This document shows, piece after piece, positions 10,248-17,896 of a stretch of DNA of 64,000 bases. The position numbers and the translations under genes are program-made. The stretch spans positions 1-64,000 of the forward strand of contig JAUWNJ010000012.1 of assembly GCA_030612725.1 (NCBI GenBank), in the 5' to 3' direction. Below the pieces are notes generated by a model. It did no database searches, was not told the origin of the DNA, and saw only the letters and a list, made by a program, of their open reading frames with translations. The DNA comes from Planctomycetales bacterium. GTDB lineage: Bacteria > Planctomycetota > Phycisphaerae > SM23-33. Each line of letters starts with the position of its first letter. Position 1 is the stretch's first letter.

Positions 10248-10556
10248 TCATCTCGCCTGCGGGTCTGTCCATTTGTGGCTGCTGGTGCTTGGAACGTATT
10301 CGTCGAACGGGAAGCGTTTCTCTTTTACCGGCGTTTCGACGTACTCGATCAGGACATCGACGAACGGTTCCACCCGGTCACGGTACCCTTCTTCCAGCAG
10401 GGCTTTGAGGACCTCGCGAAGTATGACCCTTCCGGAGTCTTTATCGTCCTTCGGCGGGGCGACACCCATCCATCGCGAACTGTGGTAACGTCCCCTGAAA
10501 TCGACCCATATACTTTTGCGCGATGAAGAAATATACTGCATGGCCTCGATCTCCAT
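10248..10556 (-). CDS. small conserved-looking hypothetical protein
   Basis: A 102-residue hydrophilic product with no family that I can name. It begins MEIEAMQYISSSRKSIWVDF and continues FRGRYHSSRWMGV; a central amphipathic helix (RVILREVLKALLEEGYRD) follows. Upstream on this strand TTGACA (complement, around 10608-10613) and TACTAT preceded by TG form a plausible promoter. An overlapping frame on the opposite strand (10188-10526) has a less protein-like composition, so I prefer this one. The second Met (codon 6) is an alternative start. Confidence 0.5.
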   Translation of the reverse strand: MEIEAMQYISSSRKSIWVDFRGRYHSSRWMGVAPPKDDKDSGRVILREVLKALLEEGYRDRVEPFVDVLIEYVETPVKEKRFPFDEYVPSTSSHKWTDPQAR

Positions 10557-10642
10557 CCATAGTCCCTACTTCGGGCGGGAGTTATAGTACACCTCGATTA
10601 TACCCGATTGTCAACCGCCATTCGGAGCCATGTCCGCCCAAC

Positions 10643-10695
10643 CGGACATTTTAACTTTGGCAAAATAGCGGACATTTCTACTTTGGTATGACAAT
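10643..10695. repeat. tandem pair resembling the end of a transposable element
   Basis: Two imperfect copies, CGGACATTTTAACTTTGG and CGGACATTTCTACTTTGG, lie 26 bp apart at 10643 and 10669. Repeated CGGACATTT..ACTTTGG blocks resemble the multiple terminal repeats of IS21-type elements. No transposase gene is near, so this could be a solitary end left after loss of an element, or an unrelated repeat. Confidence 0.35.
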
Positions 10696-10710
10696 CTGGA
10701 AAAATGGCAA

Positions 10711-10738
10711 TTGACAAATTTGAGATTTGCCATACAAT
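10711..10738 (+). promoter_or_regulatory. sigma-70-type promoter for the PEP-CTERM gene
   Basis: TTGACA at 10711-10716 and TACAAT at 10733-10738 are separated by 16 bp. Transcription would begin near 10745, giving a leader of about 97 nt before the ATG at 10842. Confidence 0.65.
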
Positions 10739-10841
10739 GATTGTTCGTTTGCTCGGATTGCTCACACTCGTCTGGCTGGAAAAAAGTCGATTGTGTAATA
10801 TCGGCGAACTACAAGGCTCTAAAACTAAAAGGAGGAGCAAA

Positions 10842-11705
10842 ATGCTCAAGAGAATGTCTTGTGTCGTAATCCTTACGCTTTGTCTGTTGGTCCTGTCCTC
10901 GCCGGTAAGGGGCAGCGACATCGAATTCGGAATCTTCAGTGAGGATTCCACCAACAACGGAACGGCCGATACGTACTATGCCGAAGCCTGCGTTTGGGTT
11001 AGCGGCGCCACAAGGGTCCGGATGAATGACGGTGATGGCTGGTGGGATCTCAATGGTGACGGTTCCGGCAAGTTCTGGGGTGAAACAGACGATTTCAGCA
11101 GCCTGAGCAGCCTGGTTACCGACATCGAAGGCGCAGGCCAGCAACTGGAGATTACCCACAGCGGCGGCGTGAGCGTCTATTCATTCACCATCAAAGGCGG
11201 CACTGCTGCGGAGTTTGACGCTATCGAAGCGGAAATGCCCGCTCATACGCCCATCATCACGGTTGTACCGGCTGACATCCCCCCTTCGGAAAGTACAGTC
11301 GCCCTCTCGTGGACATGGGATGGAAACACTGATAGCGTTACCGACATGTGCGCGGGTGCAGAGGTCAGAGTCGGCGGGATGTGGGAAGATGTGTGCGACA
11401 AATGTTCGGACGACGATCCGGTGCAAATTCTTATAACAGATACTGAAACCGACATTGACTTCACCGGGCATCCAGGCCCCTACGAGGAAATCGAGTACTG
11501 GATGGGATACGGAAACCTGTATAATGTCAGTGGCGGTATCGGTACAGCAATCTCCGGCTGGACGCTTGATTCCGGCGACGAACTTTTCGGAAGTGATGTG
11601 ATTGAATTGTTCGTGGCGGAAGACTTTGTAGTCGTTCCCGAACCGATGACGCTTTCACTCCTGGCAATTGGTGGCTTGGCTACACTGATTCGTCGCAAAC
11701 GCTAA
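10842..11705 (+). CDS. PEP-CTERM sorting domain protein
   Basis: An exported protein of 287 residues. It has a classical signal peptide (MLKRMSCVVILTLCLLVLSS) and ends with a PEP-CTERM tail: VPEP, a hydrophobic helix (TLSLLAIGGLATLI) and RRKR. That tail targets proteins to exosortase processing at the cell envelope, usually with exopolysaccharide-associated display. The middle has a beta-rich, acidic composition with Asp/Gly-rich segments (NDGDGWWDLNGDGSG) and several cysteines around residue 165-200. The reading frame opens 46 codons earlier, but GGAGGAG at 10831-10837 followed by ATG at 10842 marks the start. A strong terminator follows. The biochemical role is unknown. Confidence 0.85.
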   Translation: MLKRMSCVVILTLCLLVLSSPVRGSDIEFGIFSEDSTNNGTADTYYAEACVWVSGATRVRMNDGDGWWDLNGDGSGKFWGETDDFSSLSSLVTDIEGAGQQLEITHSGGVSVYSFTIKGGTAAEFDAIEAEMPAHTPIITVVPADIPPSESTVALSWTWDGNTDSVTDMCAGAEVRVGGMWEDVCDKCSDDDPVQILITDTETDIDFTGHPGPYEEIEYWMGYGNLYNVSGGIGTAISGWTLDSGDELFGSDVIELFVAEDFVVVPEPMTLSLLAIGGLATLIRRKR

Positions 11706-11728
11706 TAAAATTCAGACTCTAAAATTCC

Positions 11729-11766
11729 AGGGGACGCCATGCCAACATGGCGTCCCCTGTTTTTTT
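11729..11766 (+). terminator. rho-independent terminator
   Basis: CAGGGGACGCCATG (11729-11742) pairs with CATGGCGTCCCCTG (11746-11759) around a short loop and is followed directly by seven T residues, 24 bp after the PEP-CTERM gene's stop codon. Confidence 0.92.
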
Positions 11767-11816
11767 AAAATTCGATTCGCTCCGCTCTACTGACCGGCAC
11801 AGTTGCTTCCGATTGT

Positions 11817-12272
11817 CTAATGGGCGATTCCATCCGTTGTTACGTGAATGGTTCGTGGTTCGTCCCTGTCGGGAATGGGCACCACCTCAAGAACCTTTTG
11901 ACCGTTCTTGAACTCCAGGAGCAACACAATCGCCTCAAACTGATGGTAGTCCCATTCTCTTCCGAGGGACGAACTTTTTAGGCTGAATTGAACGTCAACG
12001 GTAAAAGGATCGCCGTCGAATTCCGGGACATCTTGGAATATGAATGCCGAAACAGGGTCATCGGAACGTTGAATGAATTCATGCGCGATGGCCTCACTTG
12101 GCATGACGGCGTAAGCGACTTTAGTGAGCGGAGCCGTAGCGGTGGATTTAATAGTCACTGTAACTGGGAACCGACCATCGCACATAGCCACCATGCCGAA
12201 TTCGTAAAATAAGAATCCGACGACGACGAGCAACACGATAACAACAACAAATTTGCCTGTGATGAACCTCAT
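11817..12272 (-). CDS. single-pass membrane protein of unknown function
   Basis: The 151-residue product has an N-terminal membrane anchor (FVVVIVLLVVVGFLFYEF, about residues 8-25). A periplasmic domain with alternating hydrophobic residues follows, suggesting a beta sandwich (VTVTIKSTATAPLTKVAYAV). I recognise no family. Its start is 55 bp beyond the stop of the PEP carboxykinase gene in the opposite sense of the numbering, so on the minus strand it lies downstream of pckG and could share its transcript. Confidence 0.65.
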   Translation of the reverse strand: MRFITGKFVVVIVLLVVVGFLFYEFGMVAMCDGRFPVTVTIKSTATAPLTKVAYAVMPSEAIAHEFIQRSDDPVSAFIFQDVPEFDGDPFTVDVQFSLKSSSLGREWDYHQFEAIVLLLEFKNGQKVLEVVPIPDRDEPRTIHVTTDGIAH

Positions 12273-12327
12273 CGGCGAATACTCCGTACAGGCAAATCAT
12301 GCTCACCAGATAAGTCGCTGTCAACAG

Positions 12328-14202
12328 TTACATTTCCATCGGGCTGACGTAATCGCCCTTCTCGGCCTGGACTGCCTCAAGGCGCTTCCGCTGGGCTGCG
12401 AATGTCTCGAAGACAATCTCCGGCGCGTCCTCAATATCGCGGTAAATCTTCTCGATACGCTCCAGTTTGGCGAGGTTCTCGCCGATGCGGAGTTTGAACT
12501 GCTCGACGTAATCAGCCTCGGTGAAATCCTTATCGAGAACCTTGGCGAACAGTTGCTTGAGGTCTTCGTATTTCGGGATAAGCCCGGTCGGCGTCTCGAT
12601 AACATCGACGTCGCCGTTGGATCGCAGTTCAGCCCACTTGACCCATACGCTTTTATCGAGCATACCGTTGAGATATTTCCCGTCGGAATCCTTGAGGAAG
12701 TAATTGACGCCGAAGATCGGCGGGGCCTTTTCAAGCGACGCGCCGAAATCGAGGTTGTTCTGGATGTACTTGCCGAGCGGGACGGCTACAAAGTCCATAT
12801 TGCTCATAAGGTTGAACTTACGGACGCCTTCCGCCCCGAGTGTGGCCGAGGTGCTCTCGCTTTCAAGCGAGGCTGCAATCGCGATGATGCCGTGCGCCCA
12901 GTCGAACGCCTGCTGGACGGGAACGCAGGTGTCGCTGTCGCGCCCGCCGTAGATAATCCCGCCGACGACCACGCCGGCAGGGTCATTCATCGCCTCATCG
13001 ACATTCGCAAGGCGTTCGAGGTTGACCGTATATCGGGCGTTCATGTGCGAAGCCGTGATTTCCTTACCGTCGGCGTCCTTGGACCCTGCCTTCCAGTCGC
13101 CGCTGTGATTGTAACCTGATTTCGGTAATTCGCCGCCCATACCAAGCCAGTGCGGTTTCTTATCCGTGATAAGGACGTTGGAGAAGATTACCTCGCCGGG
13201 TTTGGTCAGGACGTCGTAGATGACCGGGTCGTCGTCGGGGTTGACGTCGCGGATGATTCCGAAGATACCGGCCTCGACGTTGACGGCGCGGGCCTGACCA
13301 CTGACGCTGCGGAAGTAGGCGATGTCGTCGCCGACGATTGATTCGCCCGGCAGCATTGCCGTCGATGTTTTCCCGCAGGCGGATGGAAACGCGCCGGTGA
13401 AGTAGGTCTTTCTGCCGGCAGGCCCGTGTACGCCCATGACGAACATGTGCTCGGCGAGCCATCCTTCGCGGTCGGCCTTGCGAATCGCCAGGCGGAGGGC
13501 GAGTTTCTTCAGGCCTATGGTGTTTCCGGCGTATTGGGAGTTGGACGTATAGACCGTCTCGTCCTCAATGTCGATATAAACCCGCCGGTTGTCGATGTCG
13601 GACGACGTATTGTTGTCCGCCAGCCGTCCTGCACTGTGCAGGAAGCGGAAGAATTCGCTGCTGTCGCCGATCTGACGGAACTGCTCGTAGCCATTGCGAT
13701 ACAGCAAATCCTCGCTGTGGGCGACGTAGGACGAATCGGTAATCTGCAAGCACGGGATACTGAAGGCAGAGTTTGTCGGGCCAAGGCAGAAGAACCGAAC
13801 CATCGCAACCTTGCCCGCCATCGAACCGGCAAGGAAGCCGCGAACCTCCGCCAGGCCTTCTGTCCGACCAGTGCTGCGAAGACGCTCGCCGAGGTCCACG
13901 CCTTCAGGCAGGAGGTACTTTGTCCGGGCGACGTCGCGGGCCTGGTCGTGGTAGCCGTCGAAATGAATCGTGTGGCCTTCAATCGCAAGCGTGGACTCTT
14001 CGTTCCGGTCCAGCGCCAACTGTCGGATATAGGCGATGTCGTCGGGCGAATCGGTGCTGACGAAAACCTTCTCCGGCTTACACAGGTCGATGGCCTCGGC
14101 TATGAAGCGAAGCGCCGCCGGATTTTTCAACGCCTGCAACTTCGCCAGGTTGGTCTCGTCCAGATTATCAGCCAAAATGTTTGCGTACTTATCACTGCTC
14201 AT
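12328..14202 (-). CDS. pckG: phosphoenolpyruvate carboxykinase (GTP)
   Basis: This enzyme interconverts oxaloacetate and phosphoenolpyruvate with GTP/GDP and is a gluconeogenic or anaplerotic node in the cytoplasm. The 624-residue length fits the GTP-dependent family. Diagnostic parts are FPSACGKTSTAMLPG (the P-loop region with the reactive cysteine), the metal and substrate region SMAGKVAMVRFFCLGP, and NWFRKD-like C-terminal positions replaced by a divergent lid. The frame opens 17 codons upstream, but the start at MSSDKYANILADN matches the family and is preceded by GGAG. It lies near pyruvate phosphate dikinase (19.7 kb), which acts on the same metabolite. Confidence 0.95.
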   Translation of the reverse strand: MSSDKYANILADNLDETNLAKLQALKNPAALRFIAEAIDLCKPEKVFVSTDSPDDIAYIRQLALDRNEESTLAIEGHTIHFDGYHDQARDVARTKYLLPEGVDLGERLRSTGRTEGLAEVRGFLAGSMAGKVAMVRFFCLGPTNSAFSIPCLQITDSSYVAHSEDLLYRNGYEQFRQIGDSSEFFRFLHSAGRLADNNTSSDIDNRRVYIDIEDETVYTSNSQYAGNTIGLKKLALRLAIRKADREGWLAEHMFVMGVHGPAGRKTYFTGAFPSACGKTSTAMLPGESIVGDDIAYFRSVSGQARAVNVEAGIFGIIRDVNPDDDPVIYDVLTKPGEVIFSNVLITDKKPHWLGMGGELPKSGYNHSGDWKAGSKDADGKEITASHMNARYTVNLERLANVDEAMNDPAGVVVGGIIYGGRDSDTCVPVQQAFDWAHGIIAIAASLESESTSATLGAEGVRKFNLMSNMDFVAVPLGKYIQNNLDFGASLEKAPPIFGVNYFLKDSDGKYLNGMLDKSVWVKWAELRSNGDVDVIETPTGLIPKYEDLKQLFAKVLDKDFTEADYVEQFKLRIGENLAKLERIEKIYRDIEDAPEIVFETFAAQRKRLEAVQAEKGDYVSPMEM

Positions 14203-14342
14203 TTTGTAACTCCGGGGATTTCGCCGAGAATTGCGTCCCGACCCACACACCATTTTCCATTAACGAAACGAGGCCGGATTCTACACCGACCCGACCCGCC
14301 CGTCAAGCACATTGCTGAAAAAATACCGTTGGGACGCGGGAA

Positions 14343-15098
14343 TTATGGCTGCGTGTCGGTTCCGCTAATTCCGCCGACGGTCAGGTTGGGGTCAGGCCAG
14401 CCGTTGCGGGCATCGCGAATCTCCGTCGCTTCGAGGTAACGGATCTGCCCGTCGGCGAAGAGATAATTCCGCTTGCCCTCCCAACACCACCACCCCTTAT
14501 CGTCGGGGATGGAGTGGTGATTGCTGGTCCATTCGCCGATGATAATCTTGTCGGAAGGCATGGTTACGCCGCCGGCCTGCTGCGCCACAGACGGTTGGGG
14601 GTTGCTGTAAGTATCGGCGGTAGCGTTCATCGCGTCGATTTGTTCCGGGCTGTGGTAGAAGGACATCGAGTAGGCGTAACTGGTGGCTTCGTATTGGTCC
14701 TTCTTGGCCTTGTCGGCCGGACAGAACAGCACGGAGGGGTTGGACTCGCTGATCTTCATGTCGAAGTATGGTTCGACCAGGCCACGCCAGCCCCTGCCCA
14801 TCCATAACCAGTAGTACGGGTCGGACGAAACGGGGTCTTCGGCGCACGGGTAGGTGTCGTTGTGGTCGATTAGGTACATGTTCATTGCCAGGTTTATCTG
14901 CCGCATGTTCCCGGCACAGAGAACACGGAGCGTCATCTGCCTGGCCGAGCTCAGCGCAGGCAGAAGAATCGAAACCAGGAGGCTGATAATAGCCACCACG
15001 ACCAGAAGTTCGACCAACGTAAAAGCTCTGCTTTTACGTTTGCTCACTACAGGCAGTCCGATAAGCGCAAAACCGGTATTGTCGTATTCGTTATTCAT
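14343..15098 (-). CDS. type II secretion-like pseudopilin (prepilin-type N-terminal domain)
   Basis: The product (about 251 residues) carries the prepilin cleavage and methylation motif SRAFTLVELLVVVAIISLLV followed by LLPALSSARQ, an N-terminal pattern multiplied many times in Planctomycetota genomes. The mature protein would be a membrane-anchored pseudopilin with a periplasmic globular head; the C-terminal part includes the H-X9-DG-type end (YLFADGQIRYLEATEI). The start is uncertain: I use the ATG at 15098. The reading frame opens further up at 15167, and a GTG at 15047 just before the KRKSRAF segment is also reasonable. No good ribosome binding site is seen at any of them. Confidence 0.85.
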   Translation of the reverse strand: MNNEYDNTGFALIGLPVVSKRKSRAFTLVELLVVVAIISLLVSILLPALSSARQMTLRVLCAGNMRQINLAMNMYLIDHNDTYPCAEDPVSSDPYYWLWMGRGWRGLVEPYFDMKISESNPSVLFCPADKAKKDQYEATSYAYSMSFYHSPEQIDAMNATADTYSNPQPSVAQQAGGVTMPSDKIIIGEWTSNHHSIPDDKGWWCWEGKRNYLFADGQIRYLEATEIRDARNGWPDPNLTVGGISGTDTQP

Positions 15099-15185
15099 TC
15101 GGGAGGGGAGCAACGAGGGGGGGAACTTACATCCGCCGGACCCGCATGTCAAGCGTGCGAAAAACAAAACCCACTGGCCGCAACC

Positions 15186-15261
15186 CGTGAGCGCCCCGCA
15201 AGGGACGCCCCTTTGGGACGCCTGGGCTTGAAAACCGCCATATCCTCACTTTAAAGGCGTG
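15186..15261. repeat. 3' flank shared by three PEP-CTERM genes (copy 1)
   Basis: The sequence GTGAGCGCC, CTGGGCTTGAAAACC and CCATATCCTCACTTTAAAGG just after the stop of the first HAF gene recurs at about 16500-16550 and 17847-17890. In this copy about 27 bp (CCGCAAGGGACGCCCCTTTG and flanks) interrupts the shared sequence between GAGCGC and CTGGGC. Confidence 0.75.
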
Positions 15262-16383
15262 TTACTTTCTGCAACGCCGAATCAAGGCAATCGCCCCGAC
15301 GGCCAACAGCGACAACGTCGCCGGTTCGGGGATCACGGCGATGAACGCTTCGTCACGGCCGCTAGGATTGATCCCGTAGCCCACGATTACACAACCGTCA
15401 TCCGAGACTCCGTACGCACCCCGCAGATCCCACCCGGTAAGGTCCACGCCCAAGTCCGTCAGCACGTCCTTGAGGCTACTCATGCCTTCGTCGGCCTCCC
15501 AGATGAACGCCTTGAAGCTCGAGGATGAGTCACCTTGCCCGACCACGACAGACCCGTCGGCAGAGACGTCATACGCGAAGCTGGAGAGGCCACCCGACAG
15601 GTTGCCCAGACCGACCATCCCGCCGTCCGACGTCCAGCGAAACGCCTCGTCGCCCGAGGCCGATGTGCTACGCCCAACCACAACAGAGCCGTCGGCAGAG
15701 ACGCCAGATGCCTGGCTGAAAAAAACGCCGCCCGGAAGGTTGCCCAGAGCAACCATCCCGTCAGCCTGCGTCCAGCGGAACGCCTCAACACCAGAGACCG
15801 ACCAGCCCTCCCCGACCACGACAGACCCATCGGCAGAGACGTCATACGCATGACTGATGAAAGGGCCGCCCGGAAAGTCGCCCAGGCCAACGAAGCCGCC
15901 GGTCGACGTCCAGCGGTACGCCTCGTCGCCCGAGGCCGACCAGCCCCCCCCGACCACGACAGACCCGTCGGCAGAGACGCCATACGCGCTGCTGTTAAAA
16001 CCCCCGCCCGGCAGATCGCCCAGGCCAACCATTCCCGTCTCCTGTGTCCAACGGAACGCCTCGCCTCCGTTGTCGGATACGCTATATCCCGCAACGACAG
16101 AACCGTCAGAAGAGACACCAGCTGCGCGGCTGTTGAACATGCCGCCCGACAGGTCGCCCAGGCCGACTATCCCGCCTGCCGACGTCCAGCGGAAGGCCTC
16201 GTAGCCCGAGGCCGAATTGCTCTGCCCGACCACGACAGACCCGTCGGCAGAGACGCCAATCGCGTGGCTGTAGAAACCGCCGTTAGGCAGGTCGCCCAGG
16301 CCCTGGAAACTCGGAGTGACACCGTAAGCCGATGCTCCGCTCACCACAACAACTGCCAAATACGTAAGCCATCTCGCCTTCAT
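15262..16383 (-). CDS. HAF-repeat extracellular protein with PEP-CTERM signal
   Basis: An exported repeat protein of 373 residues. After a signal peptide (LTYLAVVVVSGASAYG) come seven repeats of about 45 residues, each with the core GVSADGSVVVG followed by EAFRW and GLGDLPGG. This is the pattern of the probable extracellular HAF repeat family, expected to form a beta-propeller-like surface structure. It ends with a PEP-CTERM tail (VIPEPATLSLLAVGAIALIR plus RCRK). The frame opens with TTG at 16401; I choose the ATG at 16383, preceded by GAGCGGAA. Two more PEP-CTERM genes follow on the same strand, with related 3' flanks, pointing to local duplication. Confidence 0.85.
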   Translation of the reverse strand: MKARWLTYLAVVVVSGASAYGVTPSFQGLGDLPNGGFYSHAIGVSADGSVVVGQSNSASGYEAFRWTSAGGIVGLGDLSGGMFNSRAAGVSSDGSVVAGYSVSDNGGEAFRWTQETGMVGLGDLPGGGFNSSAYGVSADGSVVVGGGWSASGDEAYRWTSTGGFVGLGDFPGGPFISHAYDVSADGSVVVGEGWSVSGVEAFRWTQADGMVALGNLPGGVFFSQASGVSADGSVVVGRSTSASGDEAFRWTSDGGMVGLGNLSGGLSSFAYDVSADGSVVVGQGDSSSSFKAFIWEADEGMSSLKDVLTDLGVDLTGWDLRGAYGVSDDGCVIVGYGINPSGRDEAFIAVIPEPATLSLLAVGAIALIRRCRK

Positions 16384-16499
16384 CGTTCCGCTCTTTTTCA
16401 AGTTTCATTCCTTACCGGCCACAGAACGTCTGTAGCCTGTCATTTACAATCCAATGCTGATGAAACAGGTAAGCGGCCCGTTCAATCAACGCCCTACAA

Positions 16500-16602
16500 C
16501 CCATGAGCGCTGGGCTTAAAAACCTCCATATCCTCACGTTAAAGGCGTGCTACTTTCTGCAACGCCGAATCAAGGCTATTGCCCCGACGGCCAGCCACTC
16601 GA
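16500..16602 (-). pseudogene. orphan PEP-CTERM tail, remnant of a lost paralogue
   Basis: Between two intact PEP-CTERM genes, 16550-16590 encodes VGAIALIRRCRK and a stop on the minus strand, identical to the end of the upstream neighbour's product. The flank at 16500-16550 also matches that gene's 3' flank. There is no gene body joined to it in frame; the neighbouring gene ends with its own, different tail at 16603. It looks like the last codons of a deleted or overwritten copy. Confidence 0.75.
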
Positions 16603-17673
16603 CTACGCTCTGGACTTCCGCCTTCGCTTCAGCAGAACCGGAACGGCTGCACCGCATAACAAAAGCATCGTGGCAGGCTCGGGGATGGGTGTCAGCAGGA
16701 AGGGACGAGACTGCCCATTCGGGTTTCTTCCATATCCCACGATTTGCCCCCCTTCGTTGATGTCGTACGCTTCCCACAAGATCCAACCGGAATCGGGCGG
16801 AATCAAATCGTTCAGGGAGTACCGTACGTTGTTCTCCCAAAGGACTGCGACTCCGCCGCTGGGTCCGACCGCTTGCCCAAGGTCGTTGATGGCGTATGCT
16901 CGACCTCCTGCACCGGCGTTGGGCAGAGCTTGGATAACACCGTTTTCCCAAATGAAGGGCTCAGGACTTGACATGCTCTTCCAGGAATACCCTACAATCT
17001 GCCCATTATTGTTGATGTCATAGGCTTCACTGTAGGAAGATCCCGTGTGCCCTGGAAGCCTGCCCAAGGAGATGCTTGCGCCATCCTTCCAAAGGTGAGC
17101 AACTTGCGGGCCACTCTCATAGCTATACCCCACAGCGTGATCGGAATCATTGACCGCGAATGCCGAACCTGAAGCGATCACGCCGGCCATCAGGTCAGTC
17201 ATTTGTCCATCTTTCCACAAAAAAGCATGATTCATCCCTGTGCTCGTGCGAGAGAAGCCCACAACATGACCGCTACCGTTGATATCTCGCGATTCCGCTA
17301 TGGCTCCACCAAGGTGACCGATGTCAGTAACTACACCTGATTCCCACACCACAGCGTGATACGCCTGTCCTTGGTATAGCAGATTGCCCACGACCTGGCC
17401 GGCATTGTTGATACGCAGTTTCCAGTTCTCGTCTCTGAGTTCCCCAATGTCACTCAAGCCGGTTCCTTTCGTCCATAAGAAAGCATGCGCCACGGTGGAC
17501 TGATTCCAACTTTGACCCACTACTTGCCCCAAGTCGTTAAGCCCAAAAGCAATGCTGTAATCAGGACCGAGGGAACCGAGATCCGTTACGGTGTAGCCCG
17601 GCGGAATGGCCCATGTAGTTCCTGCGGACACCAAGACGTACATAAATAGTCCGACAAGCAATTTTTTCTTCAT
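16603..17673 (-). CDS. HAF-repeat extracellular protein with PEP-CTERM-like tail
   Basis: A second exported HAF-family protein, 356 residues from the chosen start. It has a signal peptide (MKKKLLVGLFMYVLVSAGTT) and about seven repeats with the core D(I/L)N..GQ(V/I)VG.S, alternating with HAFLW and similar aromatic strands. It ends PIPEPATMLLLCGAAVPVLL followed by KRRRKSRA, a slightly atypical PEP-CTERM tail. The reading frame extends 65 codons upstream into the intergenic repeat, but AGGAAGGAG lies just before the ATG at 17673. The repeats differ in sequence from the neighbour's, so this is a distant rather than recent paralogue, even though the 3' flanks are near-identical. Confidence 0.85.
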   Translation of the reverse strand: MKKKLLVGLFMYVLVSAGTTWAIPPGYTVTDLGSLGPDYSIAFGLNDLGQVVGQSWNQSTVAHAFLWTKGTGLSDIGELRDENWKLRINNAGQVVGNLLYQGQAYHAVVWESGVVTDIGHLGGAIAESRDINGSGHVVGFSRTSTGMNHAFLWKDGQMTDLMAGVIASGSAFAVNDSDHAVGYSYESGPQVAHLWKDGASISLGRLPGHTGSSYSEAYDINNNGQIVGYSWKSMSSPEPFIWENGVIQALPNAGAGGRAYAINDLGQAVGPSGGVAVLWENNVRYSLNDLIPPDSGWILWEAYDINEGGQIVGYGRNPNGQSRPFLLTPIPEPATMLLLCGAAVPVLLKRRRKSRA

Positions 17674-17748
17674 CGTTTGTGCTCCTTCCTGTTTCAGTTC
17701 TCCAAGGCCACGCGAAGCGCGAGGCCAATTCCTTCCAATCCAAGGCTG

Positions 17749-17896
17749 ATGAAACAGGTAACCTGCCTGCCTTGCCTGTCGGCAGACAGGTAGGCAGGGC
17801 GGCCCGTTCCTCAGCGCCCATACCCGCCAATTGGCGGGCTTCCAACCCATGAGCGCCTGGGCTTGCAAACCTCCATATCCTCACTTTAAAGGCGAG
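17749..17896. repeat. 3' flank shared by PEP-CTERM genes, with palindromic insertions
   Basis: This spacer aligns with 16460-16550 (GAAACAGGTA, GCGGCCCGTTC, CCCATGAGCGC, CCATATCCTCAC). It is longer by two inserts. One is about 37 bp at 17761-17797 and contains CCTGCCTGCC and GGCAGACAGGTAGGCAGG. The other is about 20 bp and contains the perfect palindrome CCCGCCAATTGGCGGG. Both inserts are themselves palindromic. Confidence 0.75.

Noticed and set aside
10188-10526. A 112-codon plus-strand frame after the MFS gene
   Set aside because: It overlaps the minus-strand frame at 10248-10556, starts inside a tandem patch (CTACCGACTACCGG) and has a less protein-like composition; the minus-strand frame also has a promoter-like sequence.
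12253-14439. Long plus-strand frames opposite the PEP carboxykinase gene
   Set aside because: They are antisense shadows of a high-GC coding region; the minus strand has a full-length, motif-complete enzyme.
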